A DNA stretch of 6,823 nucleotides from Desulfobacteraceae bacterium (GCA_013203065.1 JABMQV010000583.1:1-6823); one strand, 5' to 3'. Shown: positions 1-6,163, numbered from the stretch's first letter. Notes: a model not told the origin generated them from the letters alone. Numbers and translations: made by a program.

Positions 1-1
1 A

Positions 2-76
2 AGGGTTACAGACAATGTCTATGTGGCCATCGGTTTTGGATTAGCCAACGCCATTAATCACCCTGGAGTATGTTAA
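2..76 (+). CDS. Possible 3' end of a reading frame, weakly MBL-hydrolase-like
   Basis: The frame beginning at base 2 is open from the window edge and ends at a TAA at 74-76. It encodes about 24 residues, including DNVYVAIGFGLANAI. From memory this resembles the early strand of alkyl-sulfatase-type metallo-beta-lactamase-fold hydrolases (a V-x-DNVYVA-x-GYGLANS-like stretch). In those proteins the stretch lies near the N-terminus and is followed by a metal-binding domain of several hundred residues. Here the resemblance stops at about base 55 and the frame closes seven codons later. If the resemblance is real, this is a truncated remnant. If not, it is the tail of an unrelated gene or chance. 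It converges on the minus-strand gene ending at 54 and overlaps it by 23 bases. What lies upstream is not visible, so confidence is low. Confidence 0.25.
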   Translation, partial: RVTDNVYVAIGFGLANAINHPGVC

Positions 77-554
77 GTTCCTCCTCTCCGACCACCTCCA
101 GCAAAACTTCCCCCAGGACCTTGGCGCATTCGCCCACAAAACGTGTACATTCATCGCGCCGCCCGTCTGTTTTTCGGGCCTTTACATCCTCTATATCGTA
201 CCAGTTACAGTTGGAGATTGTCTGACAGGTGGTATCACCGTACTCCTTGACCGCTTTTTTTTTCAGGCGGTCGTAAACCAATCGGACCGTTGAAGCCAGA
301 CGGGCATCTTCCATTTCGTCCAGGCTGGCCGCGCCAAAGAGGCACCCGATGGCCTGGGCCGCCCCGGCTATGGCACCGCAAAGGTCTCCCCGGTAACAGC
401 CTCCTGTCATGCCCGCCGCGGCCCGCAGGGCATTATCCCTTTCTTCTTCACCGATCATGTCCAGGCCCACGGCCAGGATGGTCTGGGCACAATAAAAATC
501 ACCGGCAAAGAGGCCCATGGCCTTGTCGCGCATGGTCTCCGGTGTAACCCTCAT
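54..554 (-). CDS. C_GCAxxG_C_C family cysteine-rich putative redox protein
   Basis: This 166-residue protein is probably cytoplasmic, with no signal peptide or membrane segment. It matches the C_GCAxxG_C_C family (putative redox-active protein): an early FYCAQ with Cys22, a glycine-rich core GGCYRGDLCGAIAGAAQAIG with Cys53 and Cys59, and a C-terminal half with Cys110, Cys116, Cys136 and Cys143. Cys71 brings the total to eight. The biochemical role of the family is not established; the conserved cysteines suggest thiol redox chemistry or metal binding. The start is supported by AGGAG at 562-566 on the minus strand, 7 nt before the ATG. The gene lies 197 nt downstream of the M20 hydrolase on the same strand, so it may be the last gene of that operon or have its own promoter. 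A run of nine A residues on the coding strand (255-263) encodes consecutive lysines. The family call is good; the function is unknown. Confidence 0.85.
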   Translation of the reverse strand: MRVTPETMRDKAMGLFAGDFYCAQTILAVGLDMIGEEERDNALRAAAGMTGGCYRGDLCGAIAGAAQAIGCLFGAASLDEMEDARLASTVRLVYDRLKKKAVKEYGDTTCQTISNCNWYDIEDVKARKTDGRRDECTRFVGECAKVLGEVLLEVVGEEELNILQGD

Positions 555-571
555 TTCGGTTCTCCTAGCAA

Positions 572-588
572 GAGATATTTGAAATCTC
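572..588. promoter_or_regulatory. Imperfect palindrome just upstream of the C_GCAxxG gene
   Basis: GAGAT at 572-576 and ATCTC at 584-588 form an inverted repeat around a 7-nt AT-rich centre that is itself nearly symmetric. It lies 17 nt upstream of the start codon at 554, directly next to the AGGAG ribosome-binding site. It could be an operator or a small mRNA hairpin limiting access to the ribosome-binding site. The arms are short and chance is possible. Confidence 0.3.
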
Positions 589-604
589 GAATATCCAATA
601 CCCG

Positions 605-701
605 CCTGCCATGCATTACGCCTGGTGGTGAAATGGTCAACGTCATCGCGCCAACACGTTACGGTATTCTATCAAAAGAAACCCCAGGCATTGCGGGCAG
701 G
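605..701. repeat. Long-range imperfect inverted repeat in the gap between the C_GCAxxG and M20 genes
   Basis: CCTGCC (605-610) and GCCTGG (620-625) are mirrored by CCAGGC (684-689) and GGCAGG (696-701). The result is two 6-bp GC-rich stems separated by a 9/6-nt internal loop, closing a 58-nt loop. On the minus strand this lies in the leader of the C_GCAxxG gene. It could fold in the transcript and separate expression of that gene from the M20 hydrolase gene upstream. No T-run follows the stem, so it is not a standard intrinsic terminator. The rest of the 555-753 gap shows no coding potential I can support. Confidence 0.35.
632..642. promoter_or_regulatory. Candidate operator half-site AATGGTCAACG
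   Basis: This 11-bp sequence is identical to 3544-3554, which is one arm plus the centre of the perfect dyad in the divergent control region. The second arm here is degenerate (GTCAT instead of GACCATT). It lies 78 nt upstream of the C_GCAxxG start. On the minus strand the same bases contain TTGACC (640-635), which resembles a -35 box, but no good -10 follows at the right distance. The exact match to another regulatory gap in the same locus supports a shared regulator binding site. Confidence 0.4.
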
Positions 702-753
702 TCGAACAAGGGATATAGCGCCTCAGAAGTGATGGAGAAAACCGGAAACACGA

Positions 754-1995
754 TTACCTCTCATTGGCAGATTGAAGAATCGCCTGCAAAAGCACATTTG
801 CTCCGGCTTCACAGTCCTCCCATCTTGTGTTCTCCACTTCAACATGGCTGCGTCCACCGATGCTTGGGACAAAGATCATCGCCGTAGGGCAAATCCGGTT
901 CATATAACTGGCATCATGCCCCGCACCGCTGACCATATAAAGGCTGGAATAGCCTGTTTCTTTGGCAATACCGAGAATTCGCTGTACCAGTCTTTCATCA
1001 AAAGAGGCATGTTCTACCTGCCAGGTCTCTTCTATTTTGATCGGACAGCCTCTTCGGTCAGCAATCTCTTCAAAGTCCTTACGGATCAGTTCCCATGCCT
1101 TCAAGACATGGCCGTCATCCCATGAGCGGATGTCCACCGTAAAATGTACCTTGTCCGGAATGATGTTCCTGGAATTTGGATAATTCTGAATTTCACCGAC
1201 GGTTGCCACCAGATCACCGCCCATCCGCTGGGGAAGTTCATTCATTTTGAGAATCATTTCCGCCGCGGCGCATAAGGCATCGTGACGGCCTTCCATGGGC
1301 GTGGGCCCCACCTGATTGGCCTCTCCTTCCAGATAGACATCATACCAATGCAAACAGAGAATCCCTTTTGGTACGCCGATGATCTTTCCTTCCTGTTCAA
1401 GAATGGGACCTTGTTCGATATGATATTCATAATAGGCGTGGACCGGCAATTTCCTGGCAGGTTCCGACCCTTTGTAGCCAATGCGGGTCAGCTCATCCTC
1501 GAATCTCTTGCCATTATTATCGGTCCTGTCATAAACCCAGTCCTTATCAAGTGTTCCGGACCATACACCGGACCCCAACATCGCAGGGGCAAAACGAGAA
1601 CCTTCCTCATTGGTCCAGTCAGCAATTATGATGGGTCGCTCAGTCACAACCTTGTTTTCATGCAGTGTGCGTAACGCTTCCAGGGTCCCCATAACCCCCA
1701 GAATTCCATCAAACCTCCCTCCCTTTGGTTGAGAATCAATATGAGACCCGCTCATTACCGGCGAAAGGCCGTCATTTCTTCCGGGCCGATTCCCGAAGAC
1801 ATTTCCCATGTCATCGATGGTAATCTCCATATCAAGCTTTTTGAGCCATTTCACAAAAAGGTCTCTTGCCTTCTTATCCTCGTCTGAAAGGGCTAACCGC
1901 TGCACGCCGCCATTCGGGGTTGCACCAATTGTCGCCATTTCTTCAAGGGAGTTCCGGAGCCGTTTGCCATTGATTCTCAATCCTTTAAGATCCAT
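754..1995 (-). CDS. M20-family hydantoinase/carbamoylase-type amidohydrolase
   Basis: A 413-residue cytoplasmic metallo-amidohydrolase of the group that holds N-carbamoyl-L-amino acid hydrolase, beta-ureidopropionase and allantoate amidohydrolase. These enzymes hydrolyse N-carbamoyl or ureido groups at a two-metal site. Visible signatures are GSHIDS (His85), GGRFDG (Asp96), NEEGSRF (Glu130 and Glu131), YHIEQG (His192), the lid-domain motif GEANQVGPTPM (224-234), DIR (Arg290), SGAGHDA (357-362) and GGRSH (His384). The length is normal for the family. The lid motif has Gln228 where many members have His, so the substrate may differ. I chose the ATG at 1995: AAAGGA lies 9 nt upstream and only 4 nt separate the start from the permease stop. 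An in-frame ATG at 2049 would add 18 uncharged-poor, basic residues and overlap the permease gene by 50 bases. The tight spacing indicates co-transcription and translational coupling with the permease. The family is certain; the exact substrate is not. Confidence 0.9.
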   Translation of the reverse strand: MDLKGLRINGKRLRNSLEEMATIGATPNGGVQRLALSDEDKKARDLFVKWLKKLDMEITIDDMGNVFGNRPGRNDGLSPVMSGSHIDSQPKGGRFDGILGVMGTLEALRTLHENKVVTERPIIIADWTNEEGSRFAPAMLGSGVWSGTLDKDWVYDRTDNNGKRFEDELTRIGYKGSEPARKLPVHAYYEYHIEQGPILEQEGKIIGVPKGILCLHWYDVYLEGEANQVGPTPMEGRHDALCAAAEMILKMNELPQRMGGDLVATVGEIQNYPNSRNIIPDKVHFTVDIRSWDDGHVLKAWELIRKDFEEIADRRGCPIKIEETWQVEHASFDERLVQRILGIAKETGYSSLYMVSGAGHDASYMNRICPTAMIFVPSIGGRSHVEVENTRWEDCEAGANVLLQAILQSANER

Positions 1996-1999
1996 TTGT

Positions 2000-3412
2000 T
2001 CAGGTCCTTTCAAAACCATCCGGCGAAGCTTCTTCCCGCCACAAGACATGCTCCAGGAGAATCACCGCCACAATCCCAACCACCAGACTGTTGCCGAAAA
2101 ACACCCGTGAAAACCCGGGGAGGGTATCAAAAAGCCCGGGCGGAAAAAATCCTGCGAGCGTACCCAGGAGCACGGGTAATCCCACCACAAAGTAATCCCT
2201 GTATGTGATTTCCTTAGAGGCGATGATGGAGATGCCTGCCCCCACCTGGCCCCCCAGCGCGACACAGAGGGCAGCCCCCACCACAGGCCCTGGAACCAGC
2301 CCCAGCAGAGCGGCCAGTTTTGGCGAAAAGGCGGCCATCAACAAAATGATGCCGCAGTAGGTAACCGTATACCGGCTGGCAACCCTGTTCACCAGCACCA
2401 CACCGGGGCTTAGGCTATAACTGACGGTTCCCGCCACACCCAAGAGCCCGCAGGAAATACCTGAAATCCCGTTAATTAGAACACCTCTCTTGATTGCAGA
2501 ACTCAACCGTTCCTCATCCGTAATCACGGCAATCCCCTGGAGGCTTCCGAGGCTGTTGACAATGACCGCCAAATAGGCACAGGCAAATGCAATTGCTGCC
2601 GGCCAGTAAAAGGCCGGGGTCGATTCGATCCATCCTGTGGAAAATGAGATCCAGGAGGCTTCAGTCAGGGCCTGCCATTGGAGACGTCCCAAAAAAACAA
2701 ATATCAAGGAGCCCGCAATGATCCCCAGAAGCGTGGAAATGGTCTTCCAAAACCCTTTCAGGCGGTAAGACAGCGTTGCCATGGAAAGAACCAGCGCCAG
2801 GCTGATCATCATTATCAATGGCTCTCCCTGGGGATGGACATCATTGACGGCTGTCAGGAGTTTGAGTAAGGCCGGCAAAAGCCCGAATGCCACCAGCATC
2901 AAAATAACTCCCACCACATTGGGCGTAAAAAGCCTGATGATTCTTTCCAACTGTTTTGAAAGAACCGTGACGATCAGGAGGATTCCCCCTATGATGGTGC
3001 CCCCCTGAATGGCTGAAAGTCCGTAAGGGGCGACGAGTAAAAAGGTGAGAATAACCGCCGTGGAAGGTCCCTCCAAGACCGGGTATCGATGACCCCACAG
3101 GGTTTGGCTGAAAGTAAAGAGACCGGTCGTGAGAAGGGTGAGCTGGAGGAAACGGATGCTGTCTTCCAAACTCAGACCCAGAGCGCCCTTACAGATAGTG
3201 ACCGCGATCATGGCGGCGGGAAATGTGATGATGGCCCATTGGAGACCATAGAGAATCCCGTAATGAAAGGGGGGGTGGTCATCAATGTCATAAAGATAAG
3301 AGGGTTTTTCCATGGTTTCTTTTGGACTTATTGAGAAGTTTCTAGCCAGGCTGTTCGCGGTAGTTTTCAGTTCACCCCGGTTCATCGGGTGGCCTTTGTT
3401 GCTTCTTGCCAT
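2000..3412 (-). CDS. NCS2-like (xanthine/uracil permease family) transporter with divergent substrate motifs
   Basis: A 470-residue inner-membrane protein with about a dozen or more hydrophobic segments from residue 50 to 457, after a polar N-terminal tail. It resembles the xanthine/uracil permease (NCS2) family: YGLQWAIITFPAAMI (51 onward), GPSTAV (115-120), TPNVVGVI (163-170), a SLGS-x-x-GIA segment (287-295), a SYSLSPG-x6-RVASR region (331-347) and VPGPVVGAAL (373-382). Such carriers usually import nucleobases with protons. The TM8 Glu of typical members is Asn286, and the TM10 QN-x-G motif is replaced by LSPG (334-337), so a non-nucleobase ligand is likely. The start is uncertain: ATG 3412 has a weak AGGG six bases upstream, while ATG 3385 has AAGG. 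The gene is first in a minus-strand unit with the M20 hydrolase, whose substrate it may import. Confidence 0.85.
   Translation of the reverse strand: MARSNKGHPMNRGELKTTANSLARNFSISPKETMEKPSYLYDIDDHPPFHYGILYGLQWAIITFPAAMIAVTICKGALGLSLEDSIRFLQLTLLTTGLFTFSQTLWGHRYPVLEGPSTAVILTFLLVAPYGLSAIQGGTIIGGILLIVTVLSKQLERIIRLFTPNVVGVILMLVAFGLLPALLKLLTAVNDVHPQGEPLIMMISLALVLSMATLSYRLKGFWKTISTLLGIIAGSLIFVFLGRLQWQALTEASWISFSTGWIESTPAFYWPAAIAFACAYLAVIVNSLGSLQGIAVITDEERLSSAIKRGVLINGISGISCGLLGVAGTVSYSLSPGVVLVNRVASRYTVTYCGIILLMAAFSPKLAALLGLVPGPVVGAALCVALGGQVGAGISIIASKEITYRDYFVVGLPVLLGTLAGFFPPGLFDTLPGFSRVFFGNSLVVGIVAVILLEHVLWREEASPDGFERT
2005..2010 (-). promoter_or_regulatory. Ribosome-binding site deciding the M20 hydrolase start
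   Basis: AAAGGA on the minus strand lies inside the last codons of the permease gene, 9 nt before the ATG at 1995. It favours this start over the in-frame ATG codons at 2019 and 2049, which have poorer upstream sequence. The arrangement fits translational coupling. Confidence 0.6.
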
Positions 3413-3458
3413 CTGAAACCCTGTAAGTCAAGAAGAATGGGGTTGCCTGCATCACTAT

Positions 3459-3498
3459 TTGACGGGGCGAACATTTTGGTTTATGGAGAACGGATAAT
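3459..3498 (+). promoter_or_regulatory. Candidate sigma70-type promoter for the creatininase-like operon
   Basis: TTGACG (3459-3464, five of six to the -35 consensus) is followed after 17 nt by TATGGA (3482-3487), a weak -10. A better -10-like GATAAT lies at 3493-3498 but has no good -35 at its own spacing. Either would start transcription upstream of the operator dyads at 3516-3560, so a bound repressor could block elongation or initiation. No convincing promoter was found for the divergent permease gene. Confidence 0.35.
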
Positions 3499-3515
3499 CT
3501 GGTAATAGCAAAAGG

Positions 3516-3528
3516 CGATCGTTGATCG
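3516..3528. promoter_or_regulatory. Upstream operator-like dyad CGATC-gtt-GATCG
   Basis: Five-base arms flank the centre gtt. Read on the opposite strand, the downstream dyad is GGTCGTTGACC, so the two share the core TCGTTGA with matching purine/pyrimidine flanks. Their centres (3522 and 3552) are 30 bp apart, about three helical turns, as expected for cooperative binding of a dimeric regulator on one DNA face. Three GATC sites (3517, 3524, 3538) fall in 25 bp, which could matter if the host has Dam-type methylation. Confidence 0.45.
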
Positions 3529-3543
3529 GTGACCTTCGATCTC

Positions 3544-3560
3544 AATGGTCAACGACCATT
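3544..3560. promoter_or_regulatory. Perfect operator dyad AATGGTC-aac-GACCATT
   Basis: Seven-base arms match perfectly around a 3-nt centre, 32-48 nt upstream of the start at 3592, in the control region between divergent genes. The TGGTC/GACCA arms recall operators of FadR/GntR-type regulators, although the usual spacing in FadR sites (TGGTCnGACCA) is two bases shorter. No regulator gene lies in the window. The arm AATGGTCAACG recurs exactly at 632-642. A transcript hairpin is an alternative, but no U-run follows to make a terminator. Confidence 0.6.
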
Positions 3561-3591
3561 CATACAATTTTTAAGAGAGGGGAGAGTAGAA

Positions 3592-4401
3592 ATGGGTAAA
3601 TTAAGATCTTTTTGGCTTCAAGAATTGACCTGGGAAGACGTCGCGGACTACCTGCAAACCGACGATATCATCATCTGTCCGGTGGGTAGTACGGAAGAGC
3701 ACGGACCTGCCGGTCCTCTGGGTGTGGATAGTTATGCTGCCATAGCGCTTGCAGAAGACACGGCAAAAGAAACGGGAGTTATGATCGCTCCCCCATTATG
3801 GTTCGGGGACTCCTCACACCATCTGGATTTTCCGGGAACGATCTCTCTCAGGCCCGAAACATTGGGGGCCGTTTTAAAAGACATCGTCCGAAGTTTGGCC
3901 AGAAACGGTTTTAAGAAATTCCTCATCATCAACGGCCACAAAGGGGCCAACCTTCCTGCCCTGAAGATTGCCTGCAAGTCTCTGCACCAGGATGAGCTTC
4001 CCCATGTGTTTCTGGCGCTGGTCGACCCAATGTACCTGGCCAAAGGTATCGCCCACATCAAGGATGCGGTCGAGCATCATGCAGGGGAATTGGAAATATC
4101 CCACGTCTGGCATAAACACCCCCACTTGATCAAGGCCGAGAAACTGACCTCTGAACCTGTGGATCTGGAACCCATTTTTTCACCATTTGTCCACAAAGAC
4201 CTTTTGGGGGGCGGTGGCGACACCATTGAGGTTTTTTGGAACAGCAAAGAGCAGAAAAGCTTTGCTCCCACCGGCTCCTATTCGGATTCTTCAAAGGCAT
4301 CGCCGGACAAGGGGAAGCAATATCACGAATATATGGTAAAAAATCTGGTTGAATTTGTTGGCTGGCTGCGCGCGTATGACGGCCCAGTAGGCAACGTATG
4401 A
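3592..4401 (+). CDS. Creatininase-family metal-dependent amidohydrolase
   Basis: A 269-residue cytoplasmic hydrolase of the creatininase family, whose members use two metal ions to cleave amide bonds, often in cyclic or formylated nitrogen compounds. Signatures: PVGSTEEHG (Glu35 and His37 as ligands), GVD (Asp46), FPGTISL (80-86), the NGHKGAN loop (114-120, His116) and HAGELE (163-168, Glu166 as likely last ligand). True creatininase takes its last ligand from a Glu two residues after the loop His; here that position is Gly118, so a creatinine-hydrolysing role is unlikely. The loop also seems one residue longer than the common NGHGGN form. The start at 3592 is chosen because AGGGGAG (3578-3584) lies 7 nt upstream; the open frame extends to 3529 but that stretch overlaps the operator dyad. 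First gene of the plus-strand unit, divergent from the permease. The family is secure; the substrate is unknown. Confidence 0.88.
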   Translation: MGKLRSFWLQELTWEDVADYLQTDDIIICPVGSTEEHGPAGPLGVDSYAAIALAEDTAKETGVMIAPPLWFGDSSHHLDFPGTISLRPETLGAVLKDIVRSLARNGFKKFLIINGHKGANLPALKIACKSLHQDELPHVFLALVDPMYLAKGIAHIKDAVEHHAGELEISHVWHKHPHLIKAEKLTSEPVDLEPIFSPFVHKDLLGGGGDTIEVFWNSKEQKSFAPTGSYSDSSKASPDKGKQYHEYMVKNLVEFVGWLRAYDGPVGNV

Positions 4402-4424
4402 GCTGGAAGGGATCGGATCGCCCC

Positions 4425-4443
4425 TCCCCTTATGCCGAGGGGA
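4425..4443 (+). other. Intergenic hairpin before the flavoprotein gene
   Basis: TCCCCT (4425-4430) and AGGGGA (4438-4443) pair around a 7-nt loop in the 70-nt gap between the creatininase-like gene and the flavoprotein gene. It ends 9 nt before the GGAGGAG ribosome-binding region. With no following T-run it is unlikely to terminate transcription. It may stabilise or partition the mRNA, or hold the ribosome-binding region open. Confidence 0.4.
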
Positions 4444-4471
4444 ATAGGGTTTGGAGGAGAAGAACTGGGAT

Positions 4472-6163
4472 ATGATCAATTTCGAAACAGATGTGCTCGT
4501 CATCGGTGGCGGTGGCGCGGGAGCCATGGCGGCCTATGAGGCCAGCAAATATGGCGCAAACGTTATGATAGTCTTAAAAGGCCGTCCACAGCGATGCGGG
4601 AGCACCATCACAGCTCCCGGGGCCATCGCAGGGGTTGGAGACTGGCATGTCCCGGGCGACAGTCCTGACATTCATTTTATGGACACCATCAAAGGGGGGT
4701 CGTTCCTGGGAGAACAGGGTCTGGTTCGGATAATGGCGGAGGAGTCTGCAGAGGCGATATTGGAACTGGAAAGGATAGGGGCCCTGTGGGAGCGGACAGA
4801 AGACGGAAAGACCTATGCACTTCGTGTGGGCGGAGGCCATTCTTTTTACCGGTGCACCTATCTTGAGGATCGAACAGGCCGTGAAATGCTTCGAGCCCTT
4901 TTCGGAGAGCTAAAAAAACGTAATGTCAAGATCTTGCCGGACACAATTATCTTGAAGCTGCTCAAGGAGGGAGATCGAATGGCCGGAGCGGCGGGTTTAG
5001 ACATGGGAACGTGTGAAACGGTCCTCTTTCGGGCCAAGACAGTGATCCTTGCCTGCGGAGGAGCGGGTAACCTCTATTTGCACACGGACAACCCCACGGA
5101 CATCACCGGCGACGGATTTTCGCTGGCACTGGAAAGCGGGGCTGAGCTGATGGATATGGAGTTTGTTCAGTTTTTTCCGTTGGGCTTCTGTTTTCCGCCT
5201 TCTTTGAAGGGCGCTCTGGCGACAATTCCCGGTTACACCCGCCTGCGAAACAGCAAGGGTGAACGGTTTATGGAAAAATACGACCCTGGGCAAATGGAAT
5301 TGTCAACCCGGGACAGGGTCTGTCCAGGTATACTGACAGAGATCAAAGAAGGCCGGGGGGGGCCAAACGGCGGCGTGTTTGCCGACATGACCTATCACCC
5401 GCCCGGTTTTATCGCACGGAATCTGCCGGCCCTTTATCAACTCTATTGCAAGCTGGGGATCGATCCTGAAAAAGATTATGTGGAGGTCGCGCCCACGTGC
5501 CATTTCTTTATGGGCGGCGCAAAAGTCGATGAAAACTGGCAGAGTACAGTGCCCGGCCTCTTTGTTGCGGGTGAAACCGCGGCCGGCATACACGGGGCCA
5601 ACCGTCTTGGGCAAAACGCCCTGGCGGACCTTCTTGTTTCCGGTAAGCGTGCGGGGCGGGGTGCGGCTCAATTTTCAGGCGGGATCAGTCATGCCCCTGT
5701 GGACCCGAAGACGGCACGGAAATCCGTGGAATATGCCTTCCGTATGTTAAACAACAGCGGGGGGCTGAGACCGATTTTTCTGCGAAACAGACTGCGTCAG
5801 CTCATGTGGGACAAGACAGGCGCTTACAGGACGGAAACAGGGCTCAAGGAGGCTCTCAAAGATCTCGATGAACTGAAGGCCGATTTGGGACGTCAGTCTA
5901 CAACCCTTACCTCGGGCCCCCATAACCAGGAACTCCTGGAAGGCCTTGAGAATCACTTTCTGGTAGCCACGGCAAGGTGTGTGATTGAAGCTGCCCTGAA
6001 ACGTACGGAAAGTCGGGGGGCGCATTTTCGGGAAGATTACCCTGAAACCGACAATGACAATTGGCTGGAACACATCGTCCTGTATGAAAAAAACGGAACA
6101 CTCAATATGAAAAAAACCCCGGCAGATCTCAGGGAAATGACCACTTCGGAGGAAACCCGCTGA
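4472..6163 (+). CDS. Fumarate reductase/succinate dehydrogenase-like FAD flavoprotein subunit
   Basis: A 563-residue soluble FAD protein of the FrdA/SdhA/aspartate-oxidase superfamily, expected to reduce or oxidise a C-C bond next to a carboxylate. The N-terminal Rossmann motif IGGGGAG (11-17) binds FAD. The covalent-FAD histidine region reads CGSTITAPG (42-50), without His, so FAD is probably non-covalent. Retained active-site elements: TRD (Arg280), CHFFMGG (His344) and GANRLGQNAL (Arg378). Changed elements: the QFHPTG motif is QFFPLG (Phe235 for His), and the TEG-RGEGG loop is absent near 245-256. The helical C-terminal domain follows from about 410. Start ATG 4472 is preferred over a TTG at 4451 because the protein begins cleanly at the FAD fold and GGAGGAG (4453-4459) lies upstream. 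It is followed after 1 nt by the iron-sulfur partner, so the two form one complex. The substrate is unlikely to be plain fumarate. Confidence 0.88.
   Translation: MINFETDVLVIGGGGAGAMAAYEASKYGANVMIVLKGRPQRCGSTITAPGAIAGVGDWHVPGDSPDIHFMDTIKGGSFLGEQGLVRIMAEESAEAILELERIGALWERTEDGKTYALRVGGGHSFYRCTYLEDRTGREMLRALFGELKKRNVKILPDTIILKLLKEGDRMAGAAGLDMGTCETVLFRAKTVILACGGAGNLYLHTDNPTDITGDGFSLALESGAELMDMEFVQFFPLGFCFPPSLKGALATIPGYTRLRNSKGERFMEKYDPGQMELSTRDRVCPGILTEIKEGRGGPNGGVFADMTYHPPGFIARNLPALYQLYCKLGIDPEKDYVEVAPTCHFFMGGAKVDENWQSTVPGLFVAGETAAGIHGANRLGQNALADLLVSGKRAGRGAAQFSGGISHAPVDPKTARKSVEYAFRMLNNSGGLRPIFLRNRLRQLMWDKTGAYRTETGLKEALKDLDELKADLGRQSTTLTSGPHNQELLEGLENHFLVATARCVIEAALKRTESRGAHFREDYPETDNDNWLEHIVLYEKNGTLNMKKTPADLREMTTSEETR

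Noticed and set aside
595..611. Sigma54-like TGGCA...TTG on the minus strand upstream of the C_GCAxxG gene
   Set aside because: The GG and the expected GC are not at the required -24/-12 spacing; positions 14-15 of the site read TT.
681..720. Possible terminator after the M20 hydrolase gene (CCC...GGGG followed by TTTCTTTT on the minus strand)
   Set aside because: The stem would be only 3-4 bp with a long loop, too weak to call an intrinsic terminator.
1282..1674. Plus-strand open frame of 130 codons
   Set aside because: It is antisense to the well-supported M20 hydrolase gene, shows no recognisable family and has no ribosome-binding site of note.
2114..2140. Two CCCGGG palindromes 15 nt apart near the 3' end of the permease gene
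   Set aside because: They lie inside conserved-frame coding sequence (Pro-Gly codons) and have no link to a gene boundary or a T-run.
4451..4471. TTG start adding seven residues to the flavoprotein
   Set aside because: It would overlap the ribosome-binding sequence GGAGGAG; the ATG at 4472 starts directly before the FAD-binding fold.
5351..5364. GGCC-GGGG-GGCC palindrome with a run of G
   Set aside because: It falls in the Gly-Arg-Gly-Gly-Pro coding stretch of the flavoprotein and is explained by codon choice.
5303..5671. Minus-strand open frame of 122 codons
   Set aside because: It is antisense to the conserved active-site region of the flavoprotein gene and shows no family signature.
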